NCBI GenBank assembly: GCA_024402895.1
Contig: JAKSSX010000006.1
Coordinates: forward strand, 1-43,002
Direction of reading: 5' to 3'
DNA length: 43,002 nucleotides
Source of the DNA: Candidatus Saccharimonadota bacterium
GTDB taxonomy: Bacteria > Patescibacteriota > Saccharimonadia > Saccharimonadales > Saccharimonadaceae
Below, one piece after another: positions 1 to 8,000 of this stretch (position 1 is its first letter; the number at the start of each line of letters is the position of its first letter). Under the pieces are notes generated by a model that ran no database searches, had not been told where the DNA came from, and was given only the letters and a program-made list of their open reading frames with translations. The translations under genes and the position numbers were made by a program.

Positions 1-464
1 AAAGCGAAAAGCAAAGCCTCGACAATAATAATTGCAATAACTAAGCGAACAATCGAGCCCATATCGACAAACTTAGATAAGGAAGATGCTTCGCTAGCAA
101 GCTGGAAATCTTCTGGTAAGAGAGGATAGCCACGCGAATTATATTTTGCGATATGAATGAAAGTTAGAATCGAGAGTGCGCCGAAGCTAATGCCGACTGT
201 AAGAATTGGTCTGCCGCAAACTGCCCAAAAGGCAACGAGAATTAGCCAAACAATAAATGCGTTAAATAGAAAAACTAGTGGGCTTCCAAAAACGAAGCTC
301 CAAACGCGAGTGAAATCATTAATAAAATAACGATACTCTAGGAACCATGTCAAAATGATTGCTGAAAAGAGAAGAAAAACCAACGAAGCGCCAATATACT
401 GACCCTGTTCATTCCAACGCTTTGGGCTGACTTTCTTCCAAAATTTCTTCAAAGATTGTTTCAT
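1..464 (-). CDS. LTA-synthase-like sulfatase family protein, N-terminal part (runs off window)
   Basis: The minus-strand frame is open from ATG at 464 to the window edge, about 154 codons, so only the N-terminus is present. It starts with a basic stretch (MKQSLKKFWKKVSPKRW) followed by at least three hydrophobic segments at roughly residues 25-42, 60-82 and 88-103. Next comes a juxtamembrane stretch containing RGYPLLPEDF, then another hydrophobic segment at the edge. A membrane domain followed by a 'G-x-PLLPxD' motif is typical of phosphoglycerol transferases/lipoteichoic-acid synthases, whose sulfatase-like catalytic domain would follow outside the window. A TGGTAAAAT extended -10 ends 9 nt before the ATG. 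The family call rests on topology and that motif only; another polytopic membrane protein is possible. Confidence 0.5.
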   Translation of the reverse strand, partial: MKQSLKKFWKKVSPKRWNEQGQYIGASLVFLLFSAIILTWFLEYRYFINDFTRVWSFVFGSPLVFLFNAFIVWLILVAFWAVCGRPILTVGISFGALSILTFIHIAKYNSRGYPLLPEDFQLASEASSLSKFVDMGSIVRLVIAIIIVEALLFA

Positions 465-473
465 ATCTTACTA

Positions 474-482
474 ATTTTACCA
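474..482 (-). promoter_or_regulatory. Extended -10 promoter of the sulfatase-like gene
   Basis: On the minus strand TGG-TAAAAT ends 9 nt before ATG 464. This predicts a transcript that begins 2-3 nt upstream of the start codon. No recognisable -35 or Shine-Dalgarno is seen. Confidence 0.5.
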
Positions 483-531
483 TATCGGTCTGAATGATTA
501 TACTTATGCTTTCTTTTCTGAAGCTTAAAAT

Positions 532-537
532 TATAAT
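532..537 (+). promoter_or_regulatory. -10 element of comEC, leaderless spacing
   Basis: TATAAT ends 6 nt before ATG 544, the spacing found at many other starts in this window. ATG 544 is in frame with comEC, but its third codon is TGA (550-552); see findings. Confidence 0.5.
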
Positions 538-633
538 TTTTCCATGAAATGAATTCATCGACCGCACATTTCTATTCTGCCAATTGCAATCTCGCTAGTA
601 GTCATCATAATCGCTTTTGTTTCGGAATATATA

Positions 634-1821
634 TTGCCGCGCAAAACTGAGTTGGAGCCACTGTTTGAGAAAAACGTTGTTCTTTCCGGCAGTATTTCTG
701 ATGATGTTGATTTCAAGAAAAATGATTATCGCATACGCCTAAAAACTAATCATGGACCAATATATGTAATGATTGAAAGAATGCCGAAAGGCGTAGAACT
801 AGGGCGCTCAGATTTAATTAGCTTGAAGGGGAAAATCCAGGCGGGCTTCGGTAATTATGTGGCATTCATGTATCATCCTGAAATAATTAAAGTTAGTCAT
901 CCTAGCATGCCGGACTTCTCGAAAGAAGTTCGTGACGCTTTCTCTAAATCAGTTATCGAACAGATAGATAATAGCGAGCAAAGCAACCTAGCTCTGAGCT
1001 ATCTTACTGGCCAGAAAACACTTCTGACGGAAGAGCAGAGTGAAAAGCTGCGTCTTGTCGGCTTGGCGCATGTCGTTGTTGCGTCGGGCTATCATCTTTC
1101 TGTTGTTGTAAGTCTAGCTAAAAAATATTTAGGCAAGATTTCTCGCTTTGCCACGCTCAGTGGAGCGCTAATATTACTTACCGCATATATAAGCGTCACT
1201 GGTTTTACGCCAAGTATGGCACGCGCAGGAATGATGACCGCGATAGTTCTGTTTGCTTGGTATTATGGGCGAAGATTCCATCCGGCCAGGCTAATTATGT
1301 ACGTAATGGCGATAAGTTTAGTTATGGACGGCGGCTATATTTCGAACCTTGCATGGCAACTTTCTTTTGCCTCCTACACGGGAATAATCTTTATTACGCC
1401 ACTAATTACGAATTTTCTATATGGCGACAAAAAGCCGGGCTATTTTGCAAATATAATTATCGCCAGCGTTTCAGCGCAGATTTTTTGTCTGCCGTTCACG
1501 CTGTATTATTTTGGATCGATACCAGTTTTTGCCTTTGTTTCAAACTTACTTATTACGCCACTAATCCCATTCGCAATGCTCGGCACATTTTTATTAGGCA
1601 TTACGAGAATTCCGGTTTTTACATTTTTAACTAAGCTGATTTTAGCATTTCAGCTCAAGGCTATCGATTTCCTCGTATCGTTCCCGTGGGCAAACATTGA
1701 TTTCGGTGCCGGAAAAATAGAAGTATTTTTATTGTTTATTCCAATAGTTGCCACGATATTGATATTACGGCGGTGTACCAGATATAGTTATCGCCCCAGT
1801 TATGTTAAAATATGTGCATGA
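634..1821 (+). CDS. comEC: ComEC/Rec2 competence-domain membrane protein
   Basis: This is a polytopic membrane protein of the ComEC family, which forms the inner-membrane channel that carries single-stranded DNA into the cell. A short soluble N-terminal region (residues 5-90, OB-like) precedes the competence domain. The domain carries LRLVGLAHVVVASGYHLSVV, matching the family's 'GxxHllaiSGlHl' signature, then SMARAGMM and about seven further membrane segments. The C-terminal metallo-beta-lactamase domain of longer ComECs is absent, as in many short versions. The coordinates use TTG 634. The reading frame is open back to 553 and codes there for a plausible basic residue stretch plus TM helix (HRPHISILPIAISLVVIIIA), so the native protein probably begins further upstream. 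The leaderless-type ATG at 544 is blocked by TGA at its third codon. The 3' end overlaps tsaE as ATGA. It fits with the pilus operon downstream as a DNA-uptake component. Confidence 0.85.
   Translation: MPRKTELEPLFEKNVVLSGSISDDVDFKKNDYRIRLKTNHGPIYVMIERMPKGVELGRSDLISLKGKIQAGFGNYVAFMYHPEIIKVSHPSMPDFSKEVRDAFSKSVIEQIDNSEQSNLALSYLTGQKTLLTEEQSEKLRLVGLAHVVVASGYHLSVVVSLAKKYLGKISRFATLSGALILLTAYISVTGFTPSMARAGMMTAIVLFAWYYGRRFHPARLIMYVMAISLVMDGGYISNLAWQLSFASYTGIIFITPLITNFLYGDKKPGYFANIIIASVSAQIFCLPFTLYYFGSIPVFAFVSNLLITPLIPFAMLGTFLLGITRIPVFTFLTKLILAFQLKAIDFLVSFPWANIDFGAGKIEVFLLFIPIVATILILRRCTRYSYRPSYVKICA
1803..1811 (+). promoter_or_regulatory. Extended -10 promoter of tsaE inside comEC
   Basis: TGT-TAAAAT lies in the last codons of comEC and ends 6 nt before ATG 1818. 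The spacing argues for start 1818 over the in-frame ATG at 1812. Confidence 0.55.
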
Positions 1822-2222
1822 TAATTCACTCTGAAACAGAGATGTTGGACTTCGGTAAAAAGTATGCTGAAGCTTTGGAGATTCCGGCAGTTATTGAGCT
1901 TATTGGCGACGTCGGTGCTGGCAAGACTACTTTTGTGCGCGGCTTAGCACAGGGTCTTGGTATCAGTGAACCACTCAGCTCGCCGTCTTTTACAATTTCT
2001 CGTTTTTATCAGGGTGAAAAGAGTGCGCTCACGCATTACGATTTTTACCGTCTCGAGGATCCGGGTTTGATGGCAGAAGATTTAGCTGACGCGATTGAAG
2101 ATGATAATAATGTTACGGTAATCGAATGGGGACAGAGCATTGCTGATATTTTGCCAGAAGGCCACAAAATTATTGAAATTAAATACATCGACGAAAATAC
2201 GCGGGAGATTACTGAAAGATGA
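1818..2222 (+). CDS. tsaE: tRNA threonylcarbamoyladenosine biosynthesis ATPase TsaE
   Basis: TsaE is the ATPase that cycles with TsaB-TsaD in making the t6A modification at position 37 of ANN-decoding tRNAs. The 134-residue length is typical. The Walker A motif is GDVGAGKTT near residue 31, followed by the family's SPSF segment (SSPSFTI), the HYDFYRL motif and a Walker-B-like VIEWGQ near residue 102. Start 1818 was chosen because a TGTTAAAAT -10 ends exactly 6 nt upstream and the ATG overlaps the comEC stop as ATGA. The 3' end also overlaps tsaB as ATGA, so the three genes are translationally chained. The tsaD gene is not in the window. Confidence 0.93.
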   Translation: MIIHSETEMLDFGKKYAEALEIPAVIELIGDVGAGKTTFVRGLAQGLGISEPLSSPSFTISRFYQGEKSALTHYDFYRLEDPGLMAEDLADAIEDDNNVTVIEWGQSIADILPEGHKIIEIKYIDENTREITER

Positions 2223-2551
2223 AACTTTATTTAGACACATCTTCGCCAAAAACTATTCTCAAACTTGACGATAAAAACTATGAATGGGATTCTGGCCGCA
2301 CTCTTGCGCGTGATTTATTGAAATTTATTCACGATAAGTTAGTTGAAAACGGTGCAGATTGGAAAGATATTTCCGAAATTACATTTTTCGCTGGTCCAGG
2401 CAGTTTCACTGGACTTCGCATTGGCGCTACGGTTATCAATACACTCGCTCAAGACTTAAATATTCCACTTTACAATCACCGCGGCGAAAAAGTCGAGTTG
2501 ATTTTGCCAGAATATGGCCGTCCAGCAAATATTACTCCACCAAAAAAATAA
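2219..2551 (+). CDS. tsaB: Short TsaB-like protein (N-terminal half only)
   Basis: TsaB is the inactive ASKHA-fold partner that dimerises with TsaD for t6A synthesis. The hallmark GPGSFTGLRIG is present near residues 59-69, and the protein begins with the MKLYLDTSS strand typical of the N-terminal ASKHA lobe. At 110 residues it is about half the usual 220 or so. It stops shortly after the first lobe, with a polar tail ending PPKK, so the second lobe is missing. No frameshift continuation is evident because the terminator follows directly. Adjacency to tsaE in an ATGA overlap supports the assignment. Whether the short form is functional cannot be told from the sequence. Confidence 0.82.
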   Translation: MKLYLDTSSPKTILKLDDKNYEWDSGRTLARDLLKFIHDKLVENGADWKDISEITFFAGPGSFTGLRIGATVINTLAQDLNIPLYNHRGEKVELILPEYGRPANITPPKK

Positions 2552-2557
2552 TCTGCA

Positions 2558-2566
2558 TGCTAGAAT
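2558..2566 (+). promoter_or_regulatory. Extended -10 promoter of rny
   Basis: TGC-TAGAAT, with a transcription start predicted near 2573, about 56 nt before the rny ATG. The hexamer overlaps the left arm of the terminator hairpin of the upstream operon. Confidence 0.45.
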
Positions 2567-2608
2567 AAAAACAGGGGGAATTACTGTTTTTATTATTCGT
2601 TTTTAATT
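2564..2608 (+). terminator. Rho-independent terminator after tsaB
   Basis: An 11-bp stem (AATAAAAACAG with CTGTTTTTATT, 2564-2574/2584-2594) with a 9-nt loop is followed by a T-rich run. The stem is AT-rich apart from its top. Confidence 0.6.
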
Positions 2609-2628
2609 TTACTTAGAAAGAGGTACAG

Positions 2629-4149
2629 ATGGATTGGATTATTCCAGCAATCGCTGCGCTCGTCGTTGGTGCAGGTGCCGGCGTTGGTGTTTCTTATGCT
2701 TCAAATAAGCGTAAAGAAAATGGCGGCAAAAACAAAGCAGAAGAACTTGTTCGCAAAGCAAAACACGAAGCTAGCGAAATCGTTCTTAACGCTAAAAAAG
2801 AAGCTACCGATATTCATGACAAGAATCAGAGAGAAGAATCAGAGCGTCGCAAGGAATGGAAAAAGACTGAGGATCGTCTCGCGGAGCGTGAATCTTTGCT
2901 CGATAAGAAGCTTGATCAGTTAGATAAAAAGTCCGAGAATCTTCGCAAAGAAGAAAACGAACTCGAAGACCTAAAAGAAGAAGTCCGCGGTATTCGCACA
3001 AAGGCTCAGGAAAAGCTCGAAAAAATTGCCGGTCTCAGCAAGGCAGAGGCAAAAGAGAAGCTTATGGCTATGACCGAGCGCGATATTAAACAGGATCTTA
3101 CTGAGCTTATTGTGAAAGAACAGAAAGCTCTCCATGACCACATTGAAGAAACTGCAGAATCGATTCTTCTAACTACTATGGAGCGTATGTCTTCTGAGGT
3201 TACGGCCGATCGTACTGTCACTGCGTTGAAGCTTCCTGATGACGATATGAAAGGTCGCATCATCGGTAAGGAAGGTCGCAATATTCAGGCTCTTCAGCAT
3301 GCTACTGGTGTTGATGTTCTCGTTGATGATACTCCAGGCATGGTAGTTCTAAGCAGCTTCGATCCAATTCGTCGCCAGGTTGCTCGTTATGCGTTAGAGC
3401 GTCTCATGAAAGATGGCCGCATTAACCCATCTAGCATCGAAGATGCAGTTGCTCGCGCAAACCGCGAAATCGAAAAAGAAGTTGTTCGTGCCGGCGAAGA
3501 TGCTGCACGCGAAGTTGGCGTAATCGGTATTCCAAGCGAAATCCTTCACCTTCTTGGCGAATTAAAGTTCCGTACTAGCTATGGCCAGAACGTTCTTCTT
3601 CACTCTATTGAAATGGCTCACATGGGCGGCATGATTGCAGAAGAAATCGGTGCAGATGTTCAGGTTACTAAGACTGCATGTTTGCTTCACGATATGGGTA
3701 AGGCTGTTACTCACAAGATTGAGGGTAAGCACGCTGATATCGGCGCAGAGCTCGCAAAGAAGTATGGCATGGGCGATAAAGTTGTTCACGCAATCGCAGC
3801 TCATCATAACGATATCGAGCCAACTACTCCAGAAGCTCTCGTTGTTAAGATTATGGATGCTATTTCCGCAGCACGTCCGGGCGCACGCAATATCTCAGCA
3901 GAGAACTTTGCAGAGCGCATGAAAGCTCTCGAGAATGTTGCTACCAGCTTCCCAGGTATCGATAAGGCATATGCAATCTCTGCAGGTCGCGAAGTCCGTG
4001 TTATTGTTGAACCAAAGCAGATTGACGATCTTTCCGCTCTTAAGCTTGCTCGCGAAATTGCTGACAAGATTGAGGCTACAATGCAATATCCTGGCGTAAT
4101 TAAGGTTAACGTCATCCGCGAAACTCGCGCAATCGAATACGCTAAATAA
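2629..4149 (+). CDS. rny: Ribonuclease Y
   Basis: RNase Y is a membrane-anchored endoribonuclease that initiates mRNA decay. The 506 residues show the full family order. An N-terminal TM helix (IIPAIAALVVGAGAGVGVSY, residues 4-23) is followed by a long charged coiled coil to about residue 150. A KH domain around 200-260 carries GRIIGKEGRNIQ. The HD domain has HSIEMAHM and LLHDMGK, whose His-Asp pair binds metal, and later AAHH. The ATG is preceded by an AGAGG Shine-Dalgarno. The gene is transcribed alone, with its own promoter upstream and a strong terminator behind it. Confidence 0.97.
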   Translation: MDWIIPAIAALVVGAGAGVGVSYASNKRKENGGKNKAEELVRKAKHEASEIVLNAKKEATDIHDKNQREESERRKEWKKTEDRLAERESLLDKKLDQLDKKSENLRKEENELEDLKEEVRGIRTKAQEKLEKIAGLSKAEAKEKLMAMTERDIKQDLTELIVKEQKALHDHIEETAESILLTTMERMSSEVTADRTVTALKLPDDDMKGRIIGKEGRNIQALQHATGVDVLVDDTPGMVVLSSFDPIRRQVARYALERLMKDGRINPSSIEDAVARANREIEKEVVRAGEDAAREVGVIGIPSEILHLLGELKFRTSYGQNVLLHSIEMAHMGGMIAEEIGADVQVTKTACLLHDMGKAVTHKIEGKHADIGAELAKKYGMGDKVVHAIAAHHNDIEPTTPEALVVKIMDAISAARPGARNISAENFAERMKALENVATSFPGIDKAYAISAGREVRVIVEPKQIDDLSALKLAREIADKIEATMQYPGVIKVNVIRETRAIEYAK

Positions 4150-4160
4150 TTAAAAATCCT

Positions 4161-4190
4161 AAAAGTATCGCTCTCGGGGCGATACTTTTT
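4161..4190 (+). terminator. Terminator after rny
   Basis: A perfect 11-bp stem (AAAAGTATCGC/GCGATACTTTT) with a 7-nt loop ends in a T-run. The next promoter's -10 (4192-4200) starts 2 nt later. Confidence 0.85.
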
Positions 4191-4191
4191 G

Positions 4192-4200
4192 TGGTAAAAT
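4192..4200 (+). promoter_or_regulatory. Extended -10 promoter of the pilus operon
   Basis: TGG-TAAAAT ends 6 nt before ATG 4207, predicting a leaderless first gene. It lies directly behind the rny terminator. Confidence 0.6.
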
Positions 4201-4206
4201 ATAAAC

Positions 4207-5064
4207 ATGAGCGTTAATGGCGCTGAGCCTACGGGTGAGGTCAAAAAAGAGATAGAAGAGCCTATTTTGGGCGACAACGGCGTAAACTATGATGTCTACG
4301 CTGAGGATTTTGCGCCTAATAAAACTTCAAATGAAGATACCTTTTTTGATTCGAAAGAATATGCCAAACGCCAAAAGACGGAACTTATTACGAACGTCAA
4401 AGGTGCTGATAAAATTAAGCGCGAAGAAGAAAAACGTGAAGCGGCTGACGAAAAGCGCAAGCTAAAAACTTTACGCAAAGAGGTTCAACAGGGGCAAATT
4501 GCGCCTAAGGAAACTCAGAAAAAGAAGAAAGAAACAGACGAAAAAGCACTTGTTCGTAGATATAAGAGAGCAGAGTTTTTTAAAAAACATGGCAAGAAAA
4601 TTACGATTGCTGTGGTTTTAGTAATTATTTTGTCTGCGACAGCTATCGTAACTACGATTAAGATTTCTAACGAAAAGGAAGAGCAACAGACAAAAGAAGA
4701 AATTGCGGTAGATCTAAGCCATAACGTTAAAGATATAGATGAAGCTCGCGAACATTATGGCGCCGAATCTGAGGCATATTATGAGGCTGTTCAGAGGTTA
4801 ATTAATGAAGCTAAGCATAATGCTAATAAAGCCAATCTATTATTACTAAGAGCTGAAGATTTGGCAAATACTAATACTCCAGAGTTAATCAAAAAAGCAC
4901 TTGAGGACGCTTATGCTGCCGAAGAGTTATATCCAACTATCGAAAGCGCATTTAGAATTGAGGATATCGAGAGAAAGTTGGGTAACGAAGAAAAAGCTAA
5001 CGAATACAAAGCGATAAAAGAAGAGCGCGTCCAAAGCTCAGGACAACCGACGGGAGAGGGCTAG
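4207..5064 (+). CDS. Single-pass membrane protein heading the pilus operon, unknown function
   Basis: I do not recognise a named family. The 285 residues divide into three parts. The first is a long, highly charged, probably helical or coiled-coil cytoplasmic region (residues 1-128, Lys/Glu/Arg-rich). The second is one TM helix (KITIAVVLVIILSATAIVTT, about 130-150). The third is an external alpha-helical domain rich in Ala, Glu and Asn that could be TPR-like. The next gene, for a secreted protein, begins one nucleotide after this stop codon, so the two are co-translated. The position and topology resemble a PilN/PilO-type bitopic assembly protein of type IV pili, but this is a guess from context. 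The start follows the leaderless spacing rule. Confidence 0.6.
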   Translation: MSVNGAEPTGEVKKEIEEPILGDNGVNYDVYAEDFAPNKTSNEDTFFDSKEYAKRQKTELITNVKGADKIKREEEKREAADEKRKLKTLRKEVQQGQIAPKETQKKKKETDEKALVRRYKRAEFFKKHGKKITIAVVLVIILSATAIVTTIKISNEKEEQQTKEEIAVDLSHNVKDIDEAREHYGAESEAYYEAVQRLINEAKHNANKANLLLLRAEDLANTNTPELIKKALEDAYAAEELYPTIESAFRIEDIERKLGNEEKANEYKAIKEERVQSSGQPTGEG

Positions 5065-5065
5065 A

Positions 5066-8000
5066 ATGAAAAAAAGGTTGCTATTTATTACAGTTATTGC
5101 TCTATCTATTTCGGTAATAATGGGTGGAGAGGCTTTTGCTGCCGATAAAGACAAAGCGACTTGTATGAACAAAGCTAATTCGATGTTCAAAGTCAATAAT
5201 GCTTCTACGAAAGTGTACAATAATATCTCGGATATCTCGCCAGGTAACTCATTGGACGCTGCTGGTGTCGAGTGGGCTTGTTCTGGTGGAACCTCAAGGG
5301 GCATTACTTGGTTAACCGACGATAACGGATACACTAATAATGGTAATGGTACGTATACTATTCACGCAAACGCGTTTATTAACCGTACGGGTACAACTAA
5401 TATGGCTATTGTCGGCGCTGTTAGTTATAACTGGGGGCAGACTATATATGCGACAAACGTGTTAATTTGCAATAGTTCTAAAACTAAATGCGATGGTGCA
5501 ATCGGTATTTCATACCCCTCAGGCTGGTCGAATGCATACGGTAATTTTACTGGTAGCGGCCAACCTTCTGCTGCCGGCTATGGTAACAATTATCGAACAA
5601 GAGATCTTTTGCGCGCGACGAGTGACAATACTTCCGGCTTGAACGGTTGGACTAAACCGCAGAGTATTGGTCGAATTACTATAGATGGTGAAACGCTCAT
5701 CAATAACGCTGGTATCGATGAAAGTCCTAATGATTACGGTGTAATCACGCTAAAGTTATTCCGTGGCTTCAACAATGGTTCCTCTAGCTATGGTTGGTCT
5801 ACCTTTCAGGTGCTAGTAGAAAAGAAACCGGATGTTAGCGCTATCAATAATAAAACTCGTGCGCGTACTGACGTGGGTAATGATGGTACTGTAGACCATA
5901 CGGATACTACTGGTTTTGGTACAGATAGCGGCACTATTAGCTATACGACGGCAAAGAAATCCAATTCGATTCAATTTGATAGTATTCTTCATGCGAAGGT
6001 TCTATCTGGTAACGAACATAATGCTACCTTTACTTGGAGTGGGCTCGGTTCTACGTCAGGTACCTCTGCATCTACTACAATAGCTGCAAAACATGGCAAC
6101 GGACAATATACTCCATCGGATTGGAGTGGTTCAACATATAACTATAAAAAAGTTTCAGTTAATCTTGATCCAGGCGAAAACGATACTAAATGTTCGGGTA
6201 TAAATACGCCGCAAAGTTATTCGACCACTGCTGGCGGAAGTGGTACGAGGACTTCGCAAATATGTATTAAACTTTCGCGCGCAAGTGCGAGATTTAGTGG
6301 CACTACCACTGCGGCTGTCATTAAAAATACTGGCACTGACGGCGGTACCTCAGTAAACATCCCAAACAATCATGTAATTAATCTTGCTAACAGTGATGAT
6401 GGCTCATATAAGATTACTTTCACGCATAAAGTAAGTCGCGGTAATGATGGTGCAGGCGAAAACGTCGCTACGTATTTTGAGGCGTCTCGAAGAGATCCGA
6501 GCGCAAAGAAATCATCGACAGCAACTTGGAGTCCAACGGACAGCAATAAAAAAGCGAACACTACTGCGTTAGCGGAGGGTGGGCAGACTAATGTTTGGAC
6601 TCCGTCCGTTTCTGGTACTCTAAAATATGGCGAATCTCGTACTTTCTGTAGCACGATGAGTTATCGCGCTGTTCAGAAAACGAGTGATGCTCTCACTAAG
6701 GCAACTGACTCCGAGTATTGTATTACTATTACGCGCCCAAAGGCGAGCTGCTCTATTAATGCTGCGTTTAAATATGGCGTAAGCGACGGCATTAACGTTG
6801 GCACAATCGGTGTTCGCAACTTTAATAGTGGCGCAACTGATTTCTCGTGGACTACCGTTAACAGGGATCCACTCCATACACTTGCTTATAACGATAGAAA
6901 TATCTGGGCTATGCCTGGCGATGATATTCAGTTCAAATACGGCGCGTGTGCGGGTGCATTTTATGCAATCGAATATACCCCGACTATTGTCGATAACGGA
7001 ACTCATTACTCGACTGCCGGCTGGCTCGCAGTAAATGCAAAGGGCTCTGATGGCTCAACTGGAACACGTTACTTCTATGGCAATAATACTACTTCTGACG
7101 GTTATCTATTTAAAGATACAGCTAATAAATATAGGAACTATACTAACTATAAAAACCCAGTAAACTTCAGCGGAGCAAGCCTTAATGCTATCCGCGTAGA
7201 TACTCCATTACCATACGCTACTTGGACAACCGGCAACTTTGGCACTAACTTGCCAACCAGCGGTTTCTTAAGCCATCCAGCTAACTCTGAGCCAGTCGCA
7301 GAAATGTTTGGCAATACGAATGGTAACGGCAAGGTAAAATATACTGCTTCGCCAAGCACTTCCGGCTATGACGGGACTACAGCTAATACATATAAGGTTT
7401 GTAAATCTGCAGACGGCGAAGGCTGTGTTCTTGGCAGGCAAGATGTCGGCGGCGTAATTGTTCAGCAGCTCACTTGGAATTATCATGTTGTTGAAAATAG
7501 TAACGTCATAGGCAGTGCTGCAAACCATAGCGCGACAGGCATGGTCCGCGTTCCATATAACTACTATTTGCAGCCATTCGTTAGGAATGAGAGTGGCGTT
7601 GTATATCTCGGCGAAAGCGGAGTTATGAACCCTGGCGTTGTAGTCTTCCCACGCGAGAACAAATATGTCCATGGCGGCGCAACTTATGCAACTACAACGA
7701 AAGAAACGCATATTAATGTTAAAGTTTACAATCAGCAATCTGGTAAAGTATTGGCAGTCAGTAACAGTAATACTCGCCTAAATAAAGAAGGCAAGACTCT
7801 CAATTCCGGCAGTGAAACTAGACTTGTTGATAATTCATTCTTACCTAATGGTATGAAGTTCACTATTCTAGACGATAATACTAATCAAGTTGGTCAGAAG
7901 ATTTGTACTGAGATAAAAATCTGGCCAGTTGATAGCCATGAAACTGGCAATAGAAATGCGGTTAGGGGTGCAGCGGAGAATAACTCCACTGATTCTAACG

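Noticed and set aside
544-552. UGA read as glycine (code 25), which would mend the comEC start
   Set aside because: comEC, tsaE, the glycosyltransferase, the hydrolase and murB all end in TGA at sensible positions, and no conserved gene contains an internal TGA. A genome-wide reassignment is not supported.
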